Source: Odontomyia ornata
Taxonomy: Eukaryota > Arthropoda > Insecta > Diptera > Stratiomyidae
Direction: 5' to 3'
DNA length: 64,000 bases
NCBI GenBank assembly: GCA_963969285.1
Contig: OZ017739.1
Location: 260,279,084 to 260,343,083, forward strand
Shown one piece after another: positions 56,772-64,000 of the stretch. How positions within the stretch are numbered: the stretch's first letter is position 1; every line of letters begins with the position of its first letter. The position numbers were made by a program, and so were the translations under genes. The notes beneath the pieces were generated by a model that was not told where the DNA came from, did not search any database, and was given only the letters and a program-made list of their open reading frames with translations.

Positions 56772-57130
56772 TTCTTCTAACATTTTTCTTCTCTAATAAT
56801 TTTTCAGAAAAATTATTATTCAAAATATGCAACTCATTTATATGTAGCTGCAAACAATTCCATAAAAAGTAATTTAAAAAGCTATCGGAGCCATCCGAAA
56901 GAGTGATCGATATCCGCGCGACGTTAGATAAAGCTTCAAATGTAGAGCAAATTTGTCGTATAGATTTACATTAAGTTGATGTGAAAAGGGTGAAATGATC
57001 CAATTAAAAAGTTTAGCTAATACAAATACTTACAAGAGAAATTTACCTTGAATATAACTTGCAGATACAAAAACATATTGAGTTTGCATAAGTAGAAAAA
57101 TTAAAAATTAACTCCCTCACCTCTGAGCAT

Positions 57131-57202
57131 GGTGGTCGCCATCACCGGTGTGTATCTAAGTGTGATGGCCTGAGGAGAATTAGTGCACACGTCGAAACCA
57201 CC
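57131..57202 (+). ncRNA. Type III hammerhead motif, monomer 2
   Basis: Identical in all stem and core positions to monomer 1; predicted cleavage after 57137. Confidence 0.85.
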
Positions 57203-57561
57203 TTCTTCTAACATTTTTCTTCTCTAATAATTTTTCAGAAAAATTATTATTCAAAATATGCAACTCATTTATATGTAGCTGCAAACAATTCCATAAAAAG
57301 TAATTTAAAAAGCTATCGGAGCCATCCGAAAGAGTGATCGATATCCGCGCGACGTTAGATAAAGCTTCAAATGTAGAGCAAATTTGTCGTATAGATTTAC
57401 ATTAAGTTGATGTGAAAAGGGTGAAATGATCCAATTAAAAAGTTTAGCTAATACAAATACTTACAAGAGAAATTTACCTTGAATATAACTTGCAGATACA
57501 AAAACATATTGAGTTTGCATAAGTAGAAAAATTAAAAATTAACTCCCTCACCTCTGAGCAT

Positions 57562-57633
57562 GGTGGTCGCCATCACCGGTGTGTATCTAAGTGTGATGGC
57601 CTGAGGAGAATTAGTGCACACGTCGAAACCACC
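57562..57633 (+). ncRNA. Type III hammerhead motif, monomer 3
   Basis: Identical in stems and core to monomer 1; predicted cleavage after 57568. Confidence 0.85.
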
Positions 57634-57992
57634 TTCTTCTAACATTTTTCTTCTCTAATAATTTTTCAGAAAAATTATTATTCAAAATATGCAACTCATT
57701 TATATGTAGCTGCAAACAATTCCATAAAAAATAATTTAAAAAGCTATCGGAGCCATCCGAAAGAGTGATCGATATCCGCGCGACGTTAGATAAAGCTTCA
57801 AATGTAGAGCAAATTTGTCGTATAGATTTACATTAAATTTATGTGAAAAGGGTGAAATGATCCAATTAAAAAGTTTAGCTAATACAAATACTTACAAGAG
57901 AAATTTACCTTGAATATAACTTGCAGATACAAAAACATATTGACTTTGCATAAGTAGAAAAATTAAAAATTAACTCCCTCACCTCTGAGCAT

Positions 57993-58064
57993 GGTGGTCG
58001 CCATCACCGGTGTGTATCTAAGTGTGATGGCCTGAGGAGAATTAGCGCACACGTCGAAACCACC
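57993..58064 (+). ncRNA. Type III hammerhead motif, monomer 4
   Basis: Stems I and III and the core are identical to monomer 1. One change, T to C at 58046, lies in the stem II loop and turns GUGCAC into GCGCAC. Predicted cleavage after 57999. Confidence 0.85.
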
Positions 58065-58423
58065 TTCTTCTAACATTTTTCTTCTCTAATAATTTTTCAG
58101 AAAAATTATTATTCAAAATATGCAACTCATTTATATGTAGCTGCAAACAATTCCATAAAAAGTAATTTAAAAAGCTATCGGAGCCATCCGAAAGAGTGAT
58201 CGATATCCGCGCGACGTTAGATAAAGCTTCAAATGTAGAGCAAATTTGTCGTATAGATTTACATTAAGTTGATGTGAAAAGGGTGAAATGATCCAATTAA
58301 AAAGTTTAGCTAATACAAATACTTACAAGAGAAATTTACCTTGAATATAACTTGCAGATACAAAAACATATTGAGTTTGCATAAGTAGAAAAATTAAAAA
58401 TTAACTCCCTCACCTCTGAGCAT

Positions 58424-58495
58424 GGTGGTCGCCATCACCGGTGTGTATCTAAGTGTGATGGCCTGAGGAGAATTAGTGCACACGTCGAAACCACC
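58424..58495 (+). ncRNA. Type III hammerhead motif, monomer 5
   Basis: Identical in stems and core to monomer 1; predicted cleavage after 58430. Confidence 0.85.
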
Positions 58496-58854
58496 TTCTT
58501 CTAACATTTTTCTTCTCTAATAATTTTTCAGAAAAATTATTATTCAAAATATGCAACTCATTTATATGTAGCTGCAAACAATTCCATAAAAAGTAATTTA
58601 AAAAGCTATCGGAGCCATCCGAAAGAGTGATCGATATCCGCGCGACGTTAGATAAAGCTTCAAATGTAGAGCAAATTTGTCGTATAGATTTACATTAAGT
58701 TGATGTGAAAAGGGTGAAATGATCCAATTAAAAAGTTTAGCTAATACAAATACTTACAAGAGAAATTTACCTTGAATATAACTTGCAGATACAAAAACAT
58801 ATTGAGTTTGCATAAGTAGAAAAATTAAAAATTAACTCCCTCACCTCTGAGCAT

Positions 58855-58926
58855 GGTGGTCGCCATCACCGGTGTGTATCTAAGTGTGATGGCCTGAGGA
58901 GAATTAGTGCACACGTCGAAACCACC
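58855..58926 (+). ncRNA. Type III hammerhead motif, monomer 6
   Basis: Identical in stems and core to monomer 1; predicted cleavage after 58861. Confidence 0.85.
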
Positions 58927-59285
58927 TTCTTCTAACATTTTTCTTCTCTAATAATTTTTCAGAAAAATTATTATTCAAAATATGCAACTCATTTATATGT
59001 AGCTGCAAACAATTCCATAAAAAGTAATTTAAAAAGCTATCGGAGCCATCCGAAAGAGTGATCGATATCCGCGCGACGTTAGATAAAGCTTCAAATGTAG
59101 AGCAAATTTGTCGTATAGATTTACATTAAGTTGATGTGAAAAGGGTGAAATGATCCAATTAAAAAGTTTAGCTAATACAAATACTTACAAGAGAAATTTA
59201 CCTTGAATATAACTTGCAGATACAAAAACATATTGAGTTTGCATAAGTAGAAAAATTAAAAATTAACTCCCTCACCTCTGAGCAT

Positions 59286-59357
59286 GGTGGTCGCCATCAC
59301 CGGTGTGTATCTAAGTGTGATGGCCTGAGGAGAATTAGTGCACACGTCGAAACCACC
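59286..59357 (+). ncRNA. Type III hammerhead motif, monomer 7
   Basis: Identical in stems and core to monomer 1, in the final partial monomer; predicted cleavage after 59292. Confidence 0.85.
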
Positions 59358-59607
59358 TTCTTCTAACATTTTTCTTCTCTAATAATTTTTCAGAAAAATT
59401 ATTATTCAAAATATGCAACTCATTTATATGTAGCTGCAAACAATTCCATAAAAAGTAATTTAAAAAGCTATCGGAGCCATCCGAAAGAGTGATCGATATC
59501 CGCGCGACGTTAGATAAAGCTTCAAATGTAGAGCAAATTTGTCGTATAGATTTACATTAAATTTATGTGAAAAGGGTGAAATGATCCAATTAAAAAGTTT
59601 AGCTAAT

Positions 59608-60274
59608 GATTTTATTGCAAATAACACTTCACAAAACCAGAAAATTGCATTGAATACAAATATAACATTATGACTACTTAGGATAGAAAATACTTTCGTA
59701 TCGATAACCCTTGTTTTCTAATAACGCGCCTTACACTTTTAATTGAGCTCCTCGCTCCGATTTACATTACCGTTCCTTAAATTGTTATTATCCCTAAACC
59801 AGGTGTAATATTACTTACACTACAGTCAATATGTACCTTCGGACACGTTCTCGAACCGAAAAAGCGACTAAATTCCGAATCGTATCTCACGCGCCAGGTA
59901 AATTTCGCGTCCATGTTTAGTCGTCAAATTGACAATCGGACTTCCGCGAGAAGGATTGGGAAATTATTGGAAATGAAATGACAATCATGCTCAGAACGTG
60001 GCCAGAGCATTTATACTAACACCTGCAATCGAGTAGCTGTCGAAATGAAAAGAGAGGCAAATAAACGTATCAAAGATGGATTAAAGTTAACCATGTGTTG
60101 GTTCAATTGCTTGCAAATTCAAATTTTTGTTTACCATACATATGCACTTTTAGTCCAATTCTCTCTACTCTATAAGTACCGTACGAAATAAAATTTATCA
60201 TAATTGCAGCTGCTATTTAGTAGATATGCTCTGACGTGGTCATATCATTTCTCATGGAGTTTATATGAGCATAG
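59608..60274 (-). mobile_element. P/THAP-like non-autonomous element, inverted copy, interrupted
   Basis: Reverse-complement match to the left and central parts of the 651-bp element at 44491-45141 (for example ACACGTTCTCGAACCG and CGCGCCAGGTAAATTTCGCG). It is split by the hAT-like insertion at 60003-60233 and lacks its right terminal repeat. Confidence 0.75.
60003..60233. mobile_element. 231-bp hAT-like MITE nested in the P-like repeat
   Basis: Starts CAGAGCAT and ends ATGCTCTG with imperfect further terminal pairing, flanked by ACGTGGC and ACGTGGT, a near-perfect target duplication. CAGAG..CTCTG ends and about 8-bp duplications are typical of hAT elements. No coding capacity. Confidence 0.7.
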
Positions 60275-60440
60275 CCTTGTAATGAATCATGCGACGCCGC
60301 TGGCGACCACTACCAACACACCTTGCTGCTAGGTGGCTTGTCATTTCATGTTGGTTGTGACGGGCGCACATCCCATGTCAATTTGGTCGTGGGATGTCAA
60401 GGTGAATTGACAGCCACATGGCAGTGGAGTGTGTAAGTGG
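60275..60440 (+). mobile_element. BEL-type LTR fragment, opposite orientation
   Basis: Begins TGTAATGAATCATGCGACGCCG and matches the start of the 312-bp LTR (here on the plus strand) until about GGAGTGTGTAAG, then diverges. A truncated or related LTR. Confidence 0.65.
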
Positions 60441-60734
60441 TGGCCGTCACTCAAGAGCGGTCGACGAATTGCAGTAATTTCGCAGGTGAGCAATTAGTTT
60501 TGTGTGTGAAAGTGCCGAAAAGTAAGCAGGTCAAAAGTGACGGACGCATGGCCTTGAGACAAGTCAGGAAAGCGCAAGAATTGAGTTGCTTATTCTCATA
60601 TTTCTGGTTGCAAAATTGTTTGTCAGACGTAACGACACGTTTTTAGGTTAAGAAATCTATTACAACACTTATTCCCTGAACCTGTATCATCATCATCAGG
60701 ATCAGCTTAATCATTACCATTTGATCATGGGTAG
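60441..60734. other. Spacer
   Basis: A short open frame (60437-60646) has no recognisable domain. Nothing else seen. Confidence 0.35.
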
Positions 60735-60960
60735 AGCAAGTTATATCAACACACATCAATGAAATTGTGAAAAAGCATCAGGCTGAGCTGAAAAAGCACA
60801 CCGAACAACTAAAACAACAATCAGAACGCAACCACGGTAGCAAACAAACTAATGAAATCTAGAAATGCAAGCTCAGGAGCAAGAGTCCAAATGGCGTACT
60901 GTGGTTAAATTAAAGCAACAGAAAATGGATAACTGCCACTTTTCGAACATGTGTGGATGA
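60735..60960 (+). pseudogene. Fragment of a coiled-coil protein
   Basis: A plus-strand frame reads EQVISTHINEIVKKHQAELKKH and on to a TAG near 60860. One base over, the text continues LEMQAQEQESKWRTVVKLKQQ until a stop near 60957. The heptad-like pattern and the frame switch suggest a decayed exon of a coiled-coil protein that I cannot name. Confidence 0.4.
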
Positions 60961-62041
60961 AAGTTGTTCGTTATAAACACTTTGTTATTGTTTAAGTTTT
61001 GATTTAAATTGAAGGCACTTCACACAGTATGAACACGATCTACATAGTTGAGGGCTTTGACTGCGATCACTCATCGTTTTCGCAGTGTTTTAGATGCCAA
61101 ATTTTGATGTGATTCTGTTTTAAGGTTACAAATAGAAAATGAGAATGCAATTCTTGGAAATATAAAGTTAAAAACGGAAAAAAATCGCAATTGATTTAAT
61201 ATAGAAACTGTTGTAACTATTATCACAAACATAAAATCAATTGATTCACATAATCAAACCTAACCAATTGATGACAAGATATTTAATTTCCCTGTTCACA
61301 AAATATATTAGGAAAATGATGTTATCATGTGGTCACAAAACGTTTGTAACAAATTGTGTTTATAGGTTGGAATGTCACGGTTGATTCAGAATGGACTAAA
61401 GAACCAGGCCCGATATTAAAGAATCTCACAGATGACACAGCTAAAAGTTTATGTTCGCTGTAACAATGTTTATCTTAATGAAACCTTTACTCGAACCCGC
61501 CAAAAAGTGATCAATGGATATTTTAATGCAACAATGCATTAGTTAAAATAGAATGAATAACGAACAACTGAAATTTGTAAATTAGAAATGCAATTGTTTA
61601 AGGAAGCAAGCACGTTGGGACAATTGTAAAGGAAATGTGATTGAAAATAAGGAATTATAATAATTAGAGATATAAATTGTAAAGACCAGCTCAAAATTAT
61701 CATTGCCCATTACAAATCTCTTTGCCTCCTTTGGTACATGTTTCCTCCTACAATCGATGTAAATCGTGTATGAATGTAAACTTCTTTGATAAGTCCGCAA
61801 GCGACGAATTACACCTGTTAAACAGGAATGGTGTTAAGAAAAGGAAGAGAAGTAGCAGCTACACGTTTACCTGTCTCGAGGAAAAGCCAGCCCAGTGTGG
61901 GACTCCCATGCGCGACTGGACTACCCACTAAACACCTCCCCTGTCAATCTGAGAACCCAGCCTGGAACCGTTCAACACATTACTTCGGGCCAGGTCTCGT
62001 TTTGTTACGCCGTGGAACTATCAAGCTGGGGAGTCCCTTTC
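60961..62041. other. Spacer
   Basis: AT-rich to about 61700, then neutral. No gene recognised. The last part could be the 3' untranslated tail of the R1-like element. Confidence 0.35.
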
Positions 62042-62755
62042 CTAGCGAGAGGGGAGAGGGGAAGAGGAATTGCCAGAAGAGTGATCCCCCAGCCCCAGCG
62101 CCCCCGGCTGCTGTGAGTCCCTTTTATATTTTAGGACTGCCCGAGCATAATGTGCCACCTGGTTCCATTTGTCAACCGATTCGAGCATCACCGCAACTGT
62201 ATTATCCGGGGTGAGCTTTCCCGTCTCCCTGTAAAGTTCCCTTTGCAGCCTGACCCATTTTGTACACGCAAAAAATGTGTGACAGGCATTGTCCTCGTCT
62301 CCTGGGCAAAACCGACAATCGGGGGACCGTGACTTACCGATCTTGTGCAGGTGAGACTGAAAACACCCGTGCCCGCTCAAAAGCTGGGTCAGATAGAAGT
62401 CAGTCTCACCATGCCTTCGATTAAGCCACGGTCTCAAATCCGGGATGAGGCGCGCAGTCCACCTTCCCTTCGTGCAATTCACCCAAGACTGCTGCCAATC
62501 GTTGAGCAAGCGCTGTCTCTCCTCGCGTTCAACTATCTCCCTCGCATCCTCATTTCGGCGCAAGTGAATAGCGCGGCGCTCTCTAGCAAGGAAGGCGACA
62601 GGTATCACGCCTGCAATCACTCTCACTGCCGAGTCGGAGACTGTTGGATACGAAGATGCAATTCTCAGTGCTCCTCTTCTCTGTACCTGTGCCAAACGTT
62701 TTCGGTATACCTCCTTGCTGAGAGCGTCGCCCCAAACCTCTGCTCCGTACAGTAG
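62042..62755 (-). pseudogene. ORF2 C-terminal region with CCHC zinc motif
   Basis: Starts with VLLYGAEVWGDAL directly after an in-frame TAA that separates it from the RT, and ends near 62042. It contains the C-X2-C...H-X4-C motif CRFCPGDEDNACHTFFAC typical of R1/jockey-type ORF2 proteins, preceded by a tryptophan-rich linker. The thumb/C-terminal region helps bind template RNA and target DNA in this class. Confidence 0.8.
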
Positions 62756-64000
62756 CACTTACCCTACAGCACTCATCAAGAGGCGTCTTCTTGATGAACT
62801 GGGCCCCCCTACGTTGGCCATAAGTCGACTCAGAGCCGATATTCCCGAAGCAGCCTTCTCAGCCGTTGCCCTGATTTGCTCAGAGAAACTCATCTTTGAG
62901 TCGATCAGTAGCCCCAGGTACTTCACCGCTGGCTTCGATTGGATTTGTATGTCTCCAACACTGATCATCCTTACTCTAGGGATTCTCTTTTTTGTCAAGA
63001 TGACCACTTTGGTTTTCTCCAGTGCTAAACTCAGCCCGCGAGCAGTCATCCAGTCCCTCACTCGGCGCATTAGCATACCTAGCCTAAGTTGCGCTTGTTC
63101 CACGGCGCGTCCAGCGACCAGAGCCGCAACATCATCCGCATAGTAGACCAAGCACGACTCAAGTCTCAGTAGCCCGTCGTAAGACACGTTCCACAGGTCC
63201 GGACCAAGGATAGATCCCTGGGCAACACCCGATGTCATTTCCATCCTTCGTTGGCCCTGTGCCATGTCGTAGAGCAGGCTTCGGTCCTTAATGTAGTTCC
63301 TCAAAAGCCGCATTAGATATTCTGGAACTTGTAAAGAAGTTTCCAGCGTATCCAGAATGTCCAGCCATCTAGCGGAGTTGAAGGCATTCCTGACGGCGAG
63401 TGTCACCAACAGGACGATACGTCGCTTGGTGCGACTATATGCCTCTGCCTTTTGGACCGTGCTCACCACCTCTGCAATCGCATCAATGGTAGAACGTCCT
63501 GCTCTAAAGCCGTACTGCCGAGGAGGTATGTCCCCAGCAGCACGAATCGCGTCAGTGAGTCTTCCCTTGATGAGTTTCTCTAGCACCTTCCCAGCCGTGT
63601 CTAGCATGCATAACGGGCGGTATGCAGACGGCGATCCGGGATTTCCCTTCCCCTTGCTGATCAGCACGAGCCTCGCCACCTTCCATCGTACCGGGAAAAC
63701 CCCGTCCCGTTGGCAAGCGTTGAATGTGCTGAGCAGCAAGTCAGAACAATGGTGATAGACGAGCCGCAACACCTCAGCTGGAACACCATCTGGACCTGGA
63801 GCCTTCCTCGCTTTCAAGGAGAGAACTGCCTCCTCCAGCTCCAGCTGTGTGAAAAGTGGGCACTCTACTGCTGTTTCACCATGGACAGCGTCAACACGGA
63901 CGGGATGGGCGGGGAAGAGTCCCCGCACTATCGCGTCCATCTTTTCCGCGTCATGTATACAAGGCTTCCGTAGGGCACCAAGTTTCCCCATGACCAGCTT
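62756..64000 (-). pseudogene. Non-LTR reverse transcriptase with a mutated catalytic Asp
   Basis: Counting from the Met at 63991: KARKAPGPDGVPAEVLR at about 60-77, ISKGKGNPGSPSAYRPLCMLD near 111-131, palm motif A at 196-206, GVAQGSILGPDLWN at 255-268, and YADD at 284-287. In motif A the first catalytic Asp is Ala199 (codon GCC at 63397-63395, a GAC-to-GCC change). This and the TAA near 62757 make it inactive. Family: R1-like clade, by the RT block order and the zinc motif; exact clade uncertain. Confidence 0.85.

Larger units (their letters stand above)
56663..59607 (+). repeat. 431-bp satellite array with hammerhead ribozymes, 6.8 copies
   Basis: The landmark CTCCCTCACC recurs at 56681, 57112, 57543, 57974, 58405, 58836 and 59267, always 431 bp apart. 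Monomers are almost identical (a few substitutions such as at 58046). The last is cut off after GCTAAT at 59607. Every monomer carries the hammerhead motif annotated separately. No open frame of note. Confidence 0.95.
62042..64000 (-). mobile_element. R1-like non-LTR retrotransposon, 3' part, inactivated
   Basis: Minus-strand ORF2 remnant extending past the right window edge. Upstream endonuclease is not in the window. Details are in the two coding parts. Confidence 0.8.

Noticed and set aside
56663..59607. Tandem snRNA, 5S rRNA or histone genes
   Set aside because: The monomer shows no match to known snRNA or 5S sequence, no internal promoter boxes and no long open frame; the hammerhead layout explains the structured part.

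Overview
The window looks like repeat-rich, probably heterochromatic, nuclear DNA of an insect, most likely a fly. The evidence is short introns of about 60 bp, Ty3/gypsy, errantivirus, BEL/Pao, R1-like, P/THAP-like and hAT-like elements, and animal gene fragments (RIOK1, TMEM68, SLC35C2, CCT2). No protein-coding gene is complete and undamaged. The recognisable host genes are partial, rearranged or carry stops and frameshifts, which suits a Y-linked, pericentromeric or supernumerary region (inference).

Layout. Bases 1-820: a RIO1 kinase fragment (+) joined tail to tail with a TMEM68-like acyltransferase fragment (-). Bases 1155-1893: a decayed gene with DPF motifs. Bases 2951-47332: a large tandem segmental duplication built from five blocks. 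X is about 2.47 kb of non-coding DNA. S is a terminal-exon fragment of SLC35C2 plus a 312-bp LTR. G is a Ty3/gypsy element on the minus strand. E is the env end and 3' LTR of an errantivirus on the plus strand. Y is 1.7 kb of AT-rich DNA. The order is X-S-G-E | X-S-G-Y-S-G-E | X-S-G-Y'-S; the full unit is 20,121 bp. In the fifth S block the LTR leads into a BEL/Pao element instead of G. Copy-specific mutations show two G lineages: copies 1 and 3 flank E, copies 2 and 4 flank Y.

Bases 47333-50313 are the broken BEL/Pao element (-). It is followed by a 96-bp tandem array of perfect 19-bp palindromes (50460-51230), an inverted pair of THAP/P-element-like ends (51740-53170), and a 237-bp tandem array carrying histone-type 3' stem-loops (53849-54640). 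Next come a CCT2 pseudogene with introns (54959-56293) and a 431-bp satellite array (56663-59607). The right side holds more P-like, hAT-like and LTR fragments and an inactivated R1-like non-LTR retrotransposon that runs off the window edge.

The most striking signal is in the 431-bp satellite. Each of its seven monomers contains a sequence matching the type III hammerhead ribozyme layout: stem III, a GUC cleavage triplet, a closed 8-bp stem I, the CUGANGA core, a weak stem II, GAA, and the stem III partner strand. If transcribed, the array is predicted to self-cleave into 431-nt RNAs. Also unusual is the gypsy Gag, which carries an N-terminal RING-like zinc domain and has a canonical A-AAA-AAC minus-one frameshift site at the gag-pol overlap.
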